DNA from: Oscillospiraceae bacterium
GTDB taxonomy: Bacteria; Bacillota; Clostridia; Oscillospirales; CAG-272
DNA length: 40,059 nt
NCBI GenBank assembly: GCA_015065295.1
Contig: SVQN01000021.1
Location: 1-40,059 of the forward strand
Direction: 5' to 3'
The translations under genes and the position numbers were made by a program. The notes under the pieces were generated by a model. The model ran no database searches. It saw only the letters and a list, made by a program, of their open reading frames with translations, and was not told the DNA's origin. This document shows, one piece after another, positions 16,810-25,083 of this stretch. The stretch's first letter is position 1. Each line of letters begins with the position of its first letter.

Positions 16810-18039
16810 TTATTTTGCCGTAATCAGCACGCCGCCGCTCGACTTCATCGTGAACGCATAGCTGCCATCCTCACGTTTCGTGAGTGCAAGTTCACCTTCG
16901 TTCGAGATCGCCTTCACGTCACGGTCATCCGCGCGGAAGGTAACGGTGTATTCCTTCGGAGCCTTGTCCTTCGGATCGTCCGCGCCGCAGATAAACAGCG
17001 CGTAATCCTCGGTTTCCTTCCGGTAGACCATCTGACCGATCACGAGTTCCTCGCCGTTTTCCGCACAAACATCAGCGAATACGCCGGTATTCAGCGCAGT
17101 GATCGGCTCCTGCTTGACCGCCTTCATCCATTCCGAGCCTTCAAAGCCGACGAAATGGGTAGCAACGCGGCGGTACTTCATGTATTCGTCCGCGAGAATG
17201 CGGATTTCTTCGTTGATCTTCTTCAGTTTGTCATACTGTTCGGTCTTTTCGCCCTTATCGTCGAGCACCTGATTGTGCCACCATCCGGCAGTGTAGCACG
17301 CCCATGTGATATTTTCCGCGCCGAACGCCATCGAGGAGAACGCCTGGAAGCGGAGCTGATTTTCGCTGATCCATTCTTCCGGACGGTTGGAGTTGACCTG
17401 AAGAACGATCCACATACTCCGTCCGGTACGCAGAGCCGCATCCGCGACGATCCGCAGATTTTCGTACGCGCCGGTGACAGAAGCGGAGTACATATAGAAG
17501 TCGTAGCAGATGTAGTCCGAGCCGACGTATTCACAGTATTTGTCGATGTGTTCCGCGTAGGTCGGTGTACCGAGCTGGTTGACCGTTTCCACCGCGTTGT
17601 TCTGCGAAACGGACGCATAGTTCGGGTAGAGATTCAGGTACGCAAACTGGTTCGGGAAATGCTGATCCATATACCGCATCACCTTGCCGTAGTGCGGGAA
17701 ATCGAGCGCGGACGGTTCGTCACCGGCGTCAATCGCCCAGATTGCCGGATGATCGACAAACTTCTCTACAGCTTCCGCGTACTTTTCAATGGGATTGTTC
17801 GCCGCCATCTGACCGGCGTTGTGACCGTCGCCGCCCCACCATCCGGGAACGATGCCGCTGACAATCGCGCCGACGTTGTATTTTTCAAACAGATCGAGAG
17901 TCGGCTTGTCGTAATCCATGCAGATCACAAAGTCGATGCCGCAGTCGCGGAGGTCTTTGACGTGCTGCTCCGTGCGGGCGTACGGTTTGAGGTGATACAC
18001 GCCGATATTCAGGCGTTCACGGTTCATGCGTTTGTTCAT
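16810..18039 (-). CDS. TIM-barrel glycoside hydrolase-like protein, substrate unknown
   Basis: 409 aa with no signal peptide. The N-terminal two-thirds looks like a (beta/alpha)8 barrel of the GH42-like/clan GH-A kind: strand ends FVICMDYD and WAIDAGDEPS (res 101-110, Asp107-Glu108-Pro, a plausible acid/base position), followed by LYPNYAS, YICYDFYMYS and a WIVLQVNSN strand. A small C-terminal beta domain starts near residue 310. Start ATG 18039 is chosen because AGGAGG lies 7 nt upstream; a frame extending to 18147 is only the translated 94-bp repeat. The neighbour at 18198 is a distant relative with the same DEP motif. Enzyme activity is inferred. Confidence 0.65.
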   Translation of the reverse strand: MNKRMNRERLNIGVYHLKPYARTEQHVKDLRDCGIDFVICMDYDKPTLDLFEKYNVGAIVSGIVPGWWGGDGHNAGQMAANNPIEKYAEAVEKFVDHPAIWAIDAGDEPSALDFPHYGKVMRYMDQHFPNQFAYLNLYPNYASVSQNNAVETVNQLGTPTYAEHIDKYCEYVGSDYICYDFYMYSASVTGAYENLRIVADAALRTGRSMWIVLQVNSNRPEEWISENQLRFQAFSSMAFGAENITWACYTAGWWHNQVLDDKGEKTEQYDKLKKINEEIRILADEYMKYRRVATHFVGFEGSEWMKAVKQEPITALNTGVFADVCAENGEELVIGQMVYRKETEDYALFICGADDPKDKAPKEYTVTFRADDRDVKAISNEGELALTKREDGSYAFTMKSSGGVLITAK

Positions 18040-18060
18040 AGCGTCCTCCTCATAGGAATG

Positions 18061-18154
18061 GATTCTCGGGGAAAACCGGAGATTCGCACGAGTTGCAATG
18101 CAACTCAGGCGAACTCCGAAAAAAAGTTTTCCCCGAACCCCTTTCAAAAAACTT
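18061..18154. repeat. 94-bp hairpin-in-hairpin repeat, copy 1
   Basis: Outer stem CGGGGAAAAC/GTTTTCCCCG (18067-18076 / 18126-18135). Its loop is replaced by a second cruciform: GGAGATTCGC...GCGAACTCC, with AGTTGCA/TGCAACT at the tip. It then continues as GAACCCCTTTCAAAAAACTT, the family tail. A copy with 2 differences lies at 28932-29025. Both sit just upstream of a minus-strand start codon. The repeat reads as an open frame and creates false N-terminal extensions. Confidence 0.85.
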
Positions 18155-18197
18155 CAAATAAATGTATTATGACAAAGTATATTCAAAGCGTTCGTAT

Positions 18198-19475
18198 TTA
18201 AAGATTCTTCTCCAAACGGTATTCAATCGTATATGCTTCTTCGGCTGCCGGCTGAACGCGGATCAGTGCCGCATCGCCCGCCGCAAGTTCGATTGTCGTC
18301 GTATCAACTTCGCCGTCCATGGGAATCTGCCGTCCGGTTTCGCGGCTGACGCTGTAGAGACGGACGGTTTCCTTGAAATTCAGCGTAACGGTCTTTGCCG
18401 CCGCAAAATCGCGGTTGAGAACCATCAGATAGGTATTGCCGTACGCGTCTTCCAATTCGCCGACGGACACACGATCCGCAAGTTCGCCCGTGAGAACCGC
18501 GCTGTCCGCAATGTTGTCGCGGAATTCGTCATAATACGGATAATCCGCCAGAAGGTCGGCACTGTGGAAAACATACCGGTTTTCGAGTGCCATCAGCGTA
18601 TTGCCGAGATGACGGAATTCGCCGTGAATCTGCTTCTGTTCCTCGAAGAACTGTCCGCGGCTGCCGTCGCCGTTGATGACCGAGCCGACCGCCGTGTACT
18701 GCTGGAGTCCCTTGAAGCCGTACATCGCCGCCGCATACATCATCATGCGGACCATCGGGAATTCAAAGGTTTTGTATTTGTAAAGATTGACACCCTGATA
18801 ATAGAACCAGACGGGCATTTTGTATTCCCTGCCGAGCTTCCGCATCAGGCCGATGTCGCACCACATGAACGAGTCGTCGAGCTGTTTTTCGTCGGTGTAC
18901 CAGCGGAGTCCGATGGGATAATAGTCGAGCGAGAGCTGCGGCGGGTCGATGATTTCGACGTACCGGCGGAGATATGCCGCAAATTCGCCGTTTTCCCATG
19001 TGTACTTGCTGTTGTAGCTGGGAATTGCCACAGTGAACGGCAGTCTCGCGGGGTCTTCGTTCTGGAACAAATCCATCTGATACCGCGTTTCGTGAAGCTG
19101 ATCCTCGACGTACGGTTCGTCCCAGACGTAATACCCGACGACACACTTCCACGGACGAATCTCATCCGCCAGTTTCCGTGCCACGGACGGCGCGATGTGG
19201 CGTTCGAGATTGCGTTCCTGCATTCCGCCGAACACGGAGAAATCCTGATACAGCAGCGGCAGGCTCAGTTCTTCGCATATCCGGAGAGCTTCCTGTGCCT
19301 GTTCGTGCCCCGCCCAGCCGAGTTCGACCATATTGAATCCGGCGGCGGCGCAGTTTTCGAGCGTATCGCGCATATTGTCCCCGCGCGCCGAGAACGTAGA
19401 GAGGATGAAATTGTCCTGCTTCCACAGCCGGTGCGGATTCCCAACCGGATACCGCTTCAAAATCCGATGTTCCAT
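18198..19475 (-). CDS. TIM-barrel glycosidase-like protein with C-terminal beta domain
   Basis: 425 aa, no signal peptide. It begins with strands FILSTFSARGD and FNMVELGW, has VVGYYVWDEPYVED (Asp119-Glu120-Pro) at the position used for the acid/base in clan GH-A-like barrels, then SLDYYPIG and VWFYYQGVNLY. Roughly residues 330-420 form a beta-rich C-terminal domain (AYGNTYLMVLNRD...), like the trailing domain of GH42-type and related glycosidases. GGAG lies before the ATG at 19475. Together with the paralogue downstream, the dehydrogenase and the binding lipoprotein, it suggests carbohydrate breakdown in the cytosol. Family assignment and substrate are inference. Confidence 0.6.
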   Translation of the reverse strand: MEHRILKRYPVGNPHRLWKQDNFILSTFSARGDNMRDTLENCAAAGFNMVELGWAGHEQAQEALRICEELSLPLLYQDFSVFGGMQERNLERHIAPSVARKLADEIRPWKCVVGYYVWDEPYVEDQLHETRYQMDLFQNEDPARLPFTVAIPSYNSKYTWENGEFAAYLRRYVEIIDPPQLSLDYYPIGLRWYTDEKQLDDSFMWCDIGLMRKLGREYKMPVWFYYQGVNLYKYKTFEFPMVRMMMYAAAMYGFKGLQQYTAVGSVINGDGSRGQFFEEQKQIHGEFRHLGNTLMALENRYVFHSADLLADYPYYDEFRDNIADSAVLTGELADRVSVGELEDAYGNTYLMVLNRDFAAAKTVTLNFKETVRLYSVSRETGRQIPMDGEVDTTTIELAAGDAALIRVQPAAEEAYTIEYRLEKNL

Positions 19476-19505
19476 AAGTTGCTCCTTTCATTTATTAAAG
19501 GAAAT

Positions 19506-19691
19506 GTGGGGAAAAACTTTTTGAAAAAAGTTTTTCCCCACACCCCTTTTCAAAAACTTTTAACAAATAGATTGACTAAGTTTTGTGCAGATTATTAGAA
19601 TTTAAGCCGTACGAAATCCAATTTCACAGATGGAAAGTTTTTGAAAGTGGGGTCCGGGGAGAAAACTTTTTTTAAAAAGTTTTCTCCCCGG
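19506..19691. repeat. Inverted pair of hairpin repeats between the dehydrogenase and glycosidase-like genes
   Basis: Left hairpin GTGGGGAAAAAC.../...GTTTTTCCCCAC (19506-19541) plus ACCCCTTTTCAAAAACTTTT. Right half CAGATGGAAAGTTTTTGAAA leads into CCGGGGAGAAAAC.../...GTTTTCTCCCCGG (19654-19691). The ~70-bp core contains AAGTTTTGTGCAGATT (19578-19593). The right hairpin ends 13 nt after the dehydrogenase stop; the left begins 30 nt before the next gene's ATG. Confidence 0.8.
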
Positions 19692-19704
19692 GAACTTCAT
19701 TCCC

Positions 19705-20796
19705 TCAAAAATCTGCCTTGATTTCGGTCGGAACTACAGCGGGCTGGCGTTCGTAGGAGGATTCGATCGCTACGGGCGCATTGCTGCGGCTACTCTTCTG
19801 GAAGGACAGCATGATTTCGAGAACGTGGAGCTGCTGCATATAGTTTGCACGGTGCAGACGGCCTTCTTCCAGCGCGTCCACCATTTCGGACAGACCGAGC
19901 GCACGGCTGTTGACCGTAAAGCCGGGATCGAGTTCGACCTTTTCATAGGGAGCGTTACCGCGCTTGATGAGTACGTCGCCGCCGAAGGTATTCGGGTCGG
20001 GAACGTGGATCGAGCCGGTTTCGCCGTAAATTTCGATGAATTCGTTGCGGTCGGTATAGCTGTCGAACGATACGGTCAGCGATGCAACCGCGCCGGACGT
20101 GAACCGGATCGCGCCGGTCGAGAAGGTATCGACTTCCACGTCGATCACGTCGCCCTTATGCGGTTCGCTGCCGATCACACGCTGCGGGAACGAAATCCGT
20201 CCGTATGCCATAACGGAATCCGCTTCACCGAGAAGGTTGACAAGGGTCGTTACATAGTACGGACCCATATCGAGCATGGGACCGCCGCCCTTCTTGTAGA
20301 AGAATTCCGGGTCGGGATGCCATCCTTCGGGGCCTCTGCCGAGGAAGAATACATTCGCGCCGACGATTTTGCCGATCGCGCCTTCGTCGATGAGACGGCG
20401 TGCCGTCTGGATGCCCGCACCCATGAACGTATCCGGTGCGCCGCCGAGGTACAATCCCTTTTCCTTCGCAAGCGCAACGAGTTCCTTCGCCTTGTCAAGG
20501 TCGGTCGCCAGCGGCTTTTCGGAATAAACGTGCTTGCCCGCAAGAAGAGCCGCCTTGGTTACGCCGTAGTGATCGTTCGGACGGGTGATATTCAGCACGA
20601 TATCCACTTCCGGATCGGCGAACAGTTCGTACATATCCTTGTAAATCTTCGTTACGCCGTACGCTTTCGCCTGGTTCTCCGCCTTTTCACGAACAAGGTC
20701 GCAGACCCCGGCTACTTCCAGATTGCGGAACGTTCCTGTGATATTCGACAGATAAATGCCGCTGATGTTCCCGCATCCAACAAATCCGATTTTCAT
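19705..20796 (-). CDS. Gfo/Idh/MocA family oxidoreductase
   Basis: An NAD(P)-dependent sugar or polyol dehydrogenase of 363 aa. The Rossmann part starts MKIGFVGCGNISG (G-x-G-x-x-S variant), and the family's EKP motif is SEKPLA (Glu93-Lys94-Pro95), with Lys94 as catalytic lysine. The C-terminal alpha/beta domain follows from GAIGKIVGANVFF, with GGGPMLDMGPYYV carrying the conserved Asp and substrate-facing residues. Start ATG 20796 has GGAGG; a longer frame to 20895 has no start signal. The substrate is not determined; neighbours point to sugar use. A 9-bp inverted repeat upstream may be an operator. Confidence 0.88.
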   Translation of the reverse strand: MKIGFVGCGNISGIYLSNITGTFRNLEVAGVCDLVREKAENQAKAYGVTKIYKDMYELFADPEVDIVLNITRPNDHYGVTKAALLAGKHVYSEKPLATDLDKAKELVALAKEKGLYLGGAPDTFMGAGIQTARRLIDEGAIGKIVGANVFFLGRGPEGWHPDPEFFYKKGGGPMLDMGPYYVTTLVNLLGEADSVMAYGRISFPQRVIGSEPHKGDVIDVEVDTFSTGAIRFTSGAVASLTVSFDSYTDRNEFIEIYGETGSIHVPDPNTFGGDVLIKRGNAPYEKVELDPGFTVNSRALGLSEMVDALEEGRLHRANYMQQLHVLEIMLSFQKSSRSNAPVAIESSYERQPAVVPTEIKADF

Positions 20797-20834
20797 AATG
20801 GTATTACCTCCGGGTAAATTTATAAATATAGACA

Positions 20835-20870
20835 TACAAATTAAGAGAACTTCCGTTCCCGTAATTTGTA
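20835..20870. promoter_or_regulatory. Inverted repeat upstream of the oxidoreductase, possible operator
   Basis: TACAAATTA (20835-20843) and TAATTTGTA (20862-20870) form a perfect 9-bp inverted repeat with an 18-bp gap, 39 nt before the oxidoreductase ATG. It is not followed by a T-tract. It could bind a dimeric regulator; no regulator gene is adjacent. Confidence 0.35.
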
Positions 20871-20892
20871 CGGCTGTATTTCTGCCCCCTAC

Positions 20893-20934
20893 CAAAACAG
20901 ACCCGCACTGTACTGGTACGGGTCTGTGGTTTTA
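20893..20934 (-). terminator. Terminator after the binding-lipoprotein gene
   Basis: ACAGACCCG (20897-20905) pairs with CGGGTCTGT (20919-20927) around a 13-nt loop, with short T-runs on both sides, 35 nt beyond the lipoprotein stop. Confidence 0.65.
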
Positions 20935-20968
20935 TGGAGCAAAGTATATTCGATACCGTTACGGGGAA

Positions 20969-22663
20969 TTAACCGCCGTAGTTTTCTGCGTACCAGTCGT
21001 TGTAGACGGTAGCGATGGAATTTTCGTTTTCTTCGCCGTCAAGGAGAGAGGTAATCAGTTCGTTATCCTTGAGTTCCTTCTTGATTGCGGAGATTTCTGC
21101 ATCCCATTCTGCATAGGTCAGAGCGTCGATGCGATCCTTGTACTGCTTGGAGAGAGCAGCAAGTTCTTCGATCTGTGCCTTGTTTGCGTCGGTTACAAAG
21201 CCTTCGAACTTCATGAACGGGTCAGACGTGGAATCGAGGTTCTGCTGCTTTGCATAGTCCCAGTGAGACATCGGGATACCTTCGCCCGGGTAAGTCATGT
21301 ATACGTTACCGGTGTTGACGATATCCATCTGATAATCGTCGCTGAGGATGGAGATGGTTTCCTTGGTATCTTCATCATCATATTCCCAGTGTACGCCCTG
21401 TGCACCGTACTGGAGAATGGTGCGGATGTCGGAGTTGGTGTTCAGATAGGTGATGATTTCCATGGAACGTGCAAGGCTCTTGGAGTAGGAGCTTACTGCA
21501 AACATGGAGCCGTAAACGTCTTCTTCGGTCATCATCGGCTTGGTGTGGATGTTTACATAGTATTCGTCTTCGTACTGAGCAGCAACGGAACCGTCACCCG
21601 CTACTACGCCGACTGCAAACTTTTCGCCTTCGTCAACCTTGCCGTCGCCGACATAGCCGAGTTCCTTGAGTTCCTTCATCATACCGAGGGTATTGATGTA
21701 TGCGTTCTGCGTGAAGGTGCTCTTGGGAAGAGCCTTTACGTTGTACGCGGAGCTGTTGGAAAGGAGAGCGGAGATCAGAGAGAATTCGGTCGGGTCTTCG
21801 CCGCAGAATACGATATTCTTGTAGTCAACATCGCCGAGAAGGGGAGTAACGCCTTCCAGATTCTGGGACGCGATATCCTTGATGAAGTCTGCACACTTTA
21901 CGAGAGTGGAGAGATCCTTCGGATTGTAGTCGTACTGTTCAACGAGTTCCTTGTTGACAAGGAGGTATTCGTATTCGCCGACGGGATGGTTGTTCGGGAT
22001 CGCGTAGGTACCGCTGACGTTTGCGAGGCTGAGGTAGGTGGGATAAATATAGGTCTTCAGAATCTTGGAGGTGCCGCTGAGTTCACCGTCAAGCTGCTGA
22101 ATGTATTCGTTTTCGATGTAGCGCAGGTAGTTGTCGTAGCCCTGAACAAGGAAAATATCGAGCTGGTTTGCGCCGACTTCGGGATACTTGATAACGCTGA
22201 TACCGAGTTCGTTGACGATGGTTTCTTCTTCAGCGGCTTCGGTTTCGCCTTCTTCGGTTTCGGGTTCGGTTTCAACTTCGATACCCTGAGCCTTCAGCTC
22301 CTTGAGTTCTTTTCTCTTGCGTTCCGCTTCTTCTTCTTCTGCGATCAGAGCAGCGGCGATGCGTTCAAGTTCGCCGTCGATGGTCTTCTGGTAATCCGCT
22401 TCCGGGATTGCCTTGAGTTCGATGGCGGTGTCAAACTTTGCCTGAGTCAGACGGTTGATCTGTGCTTCTGCGAGTTCGATTGCTTCTTCGGTGGTATTCT
22501 TGCTGGTAGGCAGCCACAGGGAAAGAGTCATGGAAATACGAGCGGCTTCTTCGGTATCCGCCGTTGCTTCAACATCTTCTTCCGTTGCCTGAGACGAACA
22601 TCCGGTGAAGGAACCGAGAGCGAGCATCATGGCAAGCAGCAGGGTTGTGAGCTTTTTATTCAT
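20969..22663 (-). CDS. Extracellular solute-binding lipoprotein (carbohydrate ABC type)
   Basis: 564 aa. The N-terminus is a lipoprotein signal: MNKK, a hydrophobic stretch, then SFTGC with Cys22 as lipidation site. The rest resembles family-1 type solute-binding proteins (SLWLPTSKN..., NYLRYIENEYIQQLDGEL, the C-terminal DWYAENYGG helix). Residues ~108-149 are a Glu/Lys-rich insert (EEEEAERKRKELKELKAQG... then a Glu/Thr-rich stretch), unusual for this family and probably a surface helix or linker. No ABC permease or ATPase is nearby, so it is an orphan or uses a remote transporter. GGAGG precedes the ATG at 22663, and a near-consensus promoter lies 68-96 nt upstream. Confidence 0.82.
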   Translation of the reverse strand: MNKKLTTLLLAMMLALGSFTGCSSQATEEDVEATADTEEAARISMTLSLWLPTSKNTTEEAIELAEAQINRLTQAKFDTAIELKAIPEADYQKTIDGELERIAAALIAEEEEAERKRKELKELKAQGIEVETEPETEEGETEAAEEETIVNELGISVIKYPEVGANQLDIFLVQGYDNYLRYIENEYIQQLDGELSGTSKILKTYIYPTYLSLANVSGTYAIPNNHPVGEYEYLLVNKELVEQYDYNPKDLSTLVKCADFIKDIASQNLEGVTPLLGDVDYKNIVFCGEDPTEFSLISALLSNSSAYNVKALPKSTFTQNAYINTLGMMKELKELGYVGDGKVDEGEKFAVGVVAGDGSVAAQYEDEYYVNIHTKPMMTEEDVYGSMFAVSSYSKSLARSMEIITYLNTNSDIRTILQYGAQGVHWEYDDEDTKETISILSDDYQMDIVNTGNVYMTYPGEGIPMSHWDYAKQQNLDSTSDPFMKFEGFVTDANKAQIEELAALSKQYKDRIDALTYAEWDAEISAIKKELKDNELITSLLDGEENENSIATVYNDWYAENYGG

Positions 22664-22730
22664 TAGGGAATCCTCCTCATCAATTCTTTGGGTTCAATGC
22701 CAAAAAAATTGCCCATAAAATTCTTACATT

Positions 22731-22759
22731 ATTGTACACGAAAATCTCCGATATGTCAA
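22731..22759 (-). promoter_or_regulatory. Strong sigma-A promoter of the binding-lipoprotein gene
   Basis: Minus-strand TTGACA (22754-22759), 17 bp, TACAAT (22731-22736). The 22664-22943 gap is A/T-rich and otherwise shows nothing recognisable. Confidence 0.8.
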
Positions 22760-22943
22760 GCATTTTTTGATGGAATCGCTCCCGAAAAAATACATTTTTC
22801 GTTCAGGCAATCGTTTTCAGGGTTATTTTTTTGTGCATCAAATCCAATTATATTTTTGTGTTTTTGTGGAAATTGACTTTTTTCTTGTATGTTTGCTACA
22901 AATGCAAAGAATATAAAATAGTCAAATAATCTATTTTTATTTT

Positions 22944-23696
22944 TCAGCTGTGAAAATGATGTCCCGGATCGTAGTGATGATGTCCCTCACAGTCCGGATC
23001 ATCGCATTCATGCTCTCCGTGATCGTGGTGGTGGGAATGCTCTTCCTCTGCCTGCATTTCTTCGGCTTCATGGGAGGCAATTTCCTCCATGATTTCCATC
23101 ACGGCTGTGACCTCGTCGAGATCAAGACCGGTGTCGGCGGCAATTTCCTCGGGCGTCGCTTCCCTGCCGAGACGTTCTTCCAGCACCATGTCGCTTTTCG
23201 AGATGACGTTCAGCAGTTCCGTGAGATGCGCGGGAATTCCGCGGATTTCTTCGGTTTCGCGGACAGCGTCTTCGAGTGCCTCCAGAATACGTCCTGCCGC
23301 ATACAGCCGGAAATCGCCGGAAGTATAGCTTTCGACCGCATCCACAAGCCCCAGACTTCCCTCCTGAAGCAGGTCAAGGAAGATCATGCCGCGTCCGGTA
23401 AAACGCTTCGCCGCGCAGACGACGAGACGCAGATTTCCTTCAATCAGTCCGGACTTGACCGACGGATCGCCGTCCGCGAGACGCCGAGCCAGACGGTCGG
23501 TTTCTGCGGCATCCGCTGCCGGGAGAGAGGCGATTTCGGAGAGATACGTTTTTGCGTGGCGGTTGAGCCGGATGCCTTCCTGTTCGAGCATCATTTCCAT
23601 TTCGCCGTAGGTCGGGATCAGTTCCGATTCAAAGACAACATCTTCCGCAGCCGATGCAGCCGCGTCAAACGGTGTCGGATTGTATTCGCTGTTCAT
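22944..23696 (-). CDS. Sigma-70-like RpoD paralogue lacking region 4, with His-rich tail
   Basis: 250 aa. Residues ~41-128 align by eye with RpoD regions 1.2-2.3 (EGNLRLVVCAAKRF, GRGMIFLDLLQEGSLGLVDA), including the part that binds the RNA polymerase clamp. Region 2.4 is degenerate: RpoD's [12 protein letters not shown] is replaced by FRLYAAGRILEA, so the tandem Trp needed to melt -10 DNA are gone. A region-3-like helix set follows (HLTELLNVISK...LGREATPEEIA). Region 4 is missing; residues 220-250 instead hold 12 His and 2 Cys (SHHHDHGEHECDDPDCEG...). It starts 20 nt after rpoD with an AGGGGA site, so it is probably co-expressed. It is likely an RNA polymerase-binding regulator or metal-responsive factor rather than a normal sigma. 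Confidence 0.8.
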   Translation of the reverse strand: MNSEYNPTPFDAAASAAEDVVFESELIPTYGEMEMMLEQEGIRLNRHAKTYLSEIASLPAADAAETDRLARRLADGDPSVKSGLIEGNLRLVVCAAKRFTGRGMIFLDLLQEGSLGLVDAVESYTSGDFRLYAAGRILEALEDAVRETEEIRGIPAHLTELLNVISKSDMVLEERLGREATPEEIAADTGLDLDEVTAVMEIMEEIASHEAEEMQAEEEHSHHHDHGEHECDDPDCEGHHHYDPGHHFHS

Positions 23697-23716
23697 TGTT
23701 TTTCCCCTGTTTCCCG

Positions 23717-24823
23717 TCAGGTCATGTCGTTGAGGAAGCCCTTGAGAATCTTGGAACGGCTCTGGTGACGGAGCTTGCGGAGAGCCTTCGCTTCAATCTG
23801 ACGGATACGTTCACGGGTGATATTGAATTCACGGCCGACTTCTTCGAGGGTGCGGGTACGTCCGTCTTCAAGACCGAAACGGAGCTTGATGACCATTTCT
23901 TCGCGGGGCGTGAGGGTATGGAGAACCTTGTTGAGCTGTTCGCGGAGGAGCTGATAGGAAACGGCTTCCGCAGGGGTCGGGGAGGAATCGTCGGGGATGA
24001 AGTCGCCGAGATGGCTGTCGTCTTCTTCGCCGATCGGGGTTTCGAGGGATACCGGGTCCTGCGCCGCCTTCATGATTTCACGGACCTTGTCCGCGCTCAT
24101 GCCGAGCTTTTCCGCGATTTCGTCAATGGTGGGTTCGCGGCCGAATTCCTGAAGGAGCTGACGGGAGGTGCGGGAAACGCGGTGAATGGTTTCGACCATG
24201 TGAACGGGGATACGGATGGTTCTCGCCTGATCCGCGATGGCACGGGTGATCGCCTGACGGATCCACCAGGTTGCGTAGGTGGAGAACTTGTAGCCCTTGG
24301 TGTGGTCGAACTTTTCAACAGCCTTGATGAGACCGAGGTTGCCTTCCTGAATGAGGTCGAGGAAGTACATCCCCTTGCCGACGTACTTCTTGGCGATGCT
24401 GACAACGAGACGGAGGTTGGCTTCCACCAGTTCGTTCTTTGCGGCTTCATCGCCTTCCGCGATCTTTTCGGCGAGATACGCTTCCCGGTCGGGATCGAGC
24501 AGCGGAATTTTCCCGATGTCCTTGAGATACATACGAACCGGGTCGTCCACGGCAACGCCTTCGTCGGCGAGGAGCTTGTCGATGTCTTCGTTTTCATCAA
24601 CCTCCGGCGTGGGTTCGGCGGTGACATCGTAGGTGTCGTCGTTTTCCAGATAGTTGGTGACTTCGATGCCGCTGTTTTCGAGAACTTCGTAGATTTTCTC
24701 GATCTGGTCGACATCGTAGCCGGAGAATTCTACGGCTTCCATGATATCGTTGTTCGAGAGTGAGCCCTGAGACTTTCCTTTTTCAATCAGTCCCTGCACA
24801 TCGACTTTCTTTTCGTTATCCAT
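23717..24823 (-). CDS. rpoD: Primary RNA polymerase sigma factor (sigma-A/RpoD)
   Basis: The housekeeping sigma factor, 368 aa, typical for Clostridia. Acidic region 1.1 (res 1-90), region 1.2 [11 protein letters not shown], region 2 with [24 protein letters not shown] and [17 protein letters not shown] (Trp186-Trp187 for -10 melting), region 3 [14 protein letters not shown], and region 4 LRFGLEDG...[19 protein letters not shown], the -35 recognition helix. GAGG lies before the ATG at 24823. dnaG is upstream, as in the classical macromolecular-synthesis operon, but a repeat pair separates them. The truncated paralogue follows 20 nt later. Confidence 0.97.
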   Translation of the reverse strand: MDNEKKVDVQGLIEKGKSQGSLSNNDIMEAVEFSGYDVDQIEKIYEVLENSGIEVTNYLENDDTYDVTAEPTPEVDENEDIDKLLADEGVAVDDPVRMYLKDIGKIPLLDPDREAYLAEKIAEGDEAAKNELVEANLRLVVSIAKKYVGKGMYFLDLIQEGNLGLIKAVEKFDHTKGYKFSTYATWWIRQAITRAIADQARTIRIPVHMVETIHRVSRTSRQLLQEFGREPTIDEIAEKLGMSADKVREIMKAAQDPVSLETPIGEEDDSHLGDFIPDDSSPTPAEAVSYQLLREQLNKVLHTLTPREEMVIKLRFGLEDGRTRTLEEVGREFNITRERIRQIEAKALRKLRHQSRSKILKGFLNDMT

Positions 24824-24860
24824 GATTACCTCACATTTTGTTTTTCTTTTGGGGATAATC

Positions 24861-25073
24861 GGGGAAGGAACTTTTTAGAAAAAGTTCCTTCCCCGAACCC
24901 CATCTTCAAAAACTTTCAAAATGAATTGGATTGCCAAAGTTTGGGTGCAGATTTGGAATACCTTATCCGCCGTACAGTTGATAAAATCTGTATTTTCTTT
25001 GTTATCTTTTTTCAGATGGAAGCTTTTTGAAAGGGGTTCGGGGAAAAGCTTTTTCTCGAAAAAGTTTTCCCCG
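24861..25073. repeat. Inverted pair of hairpin repeats between dnaG and rpoD
   Basis: Left hairpin GGGGAAGGAAC.../...GTTCCTTCCCC (24861-24894), then GAACCCCATCTTCAAAAACT. Right half CAGATGGAAGCTTTTTGAAA leads to CGGGGAAAAGC.../...GTTTTCCCCG (25039-25073). The core contains AAGTTTGGGTGCAGATT (24937-24953). The right hairpin ends 10 nt past the dnaG stop; the left starts 37 nt before the rpoD ATG. Confidence 0.8.
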
Positions 25074-25083
25074 AGAACTTTAT

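Noticed and set aside
18040-18147. N-terminal extension of the glycosidase-like gene
   Set aside because: It is the translated 94-bp repeat; the AGGAGG-supported start is at 18039.
20756-22666. 636-aa open frame antisense to the binding lipoprotein
   Set aside because: Composition is the complement of an acidic protein; no independent start signal and no recognisable domain.
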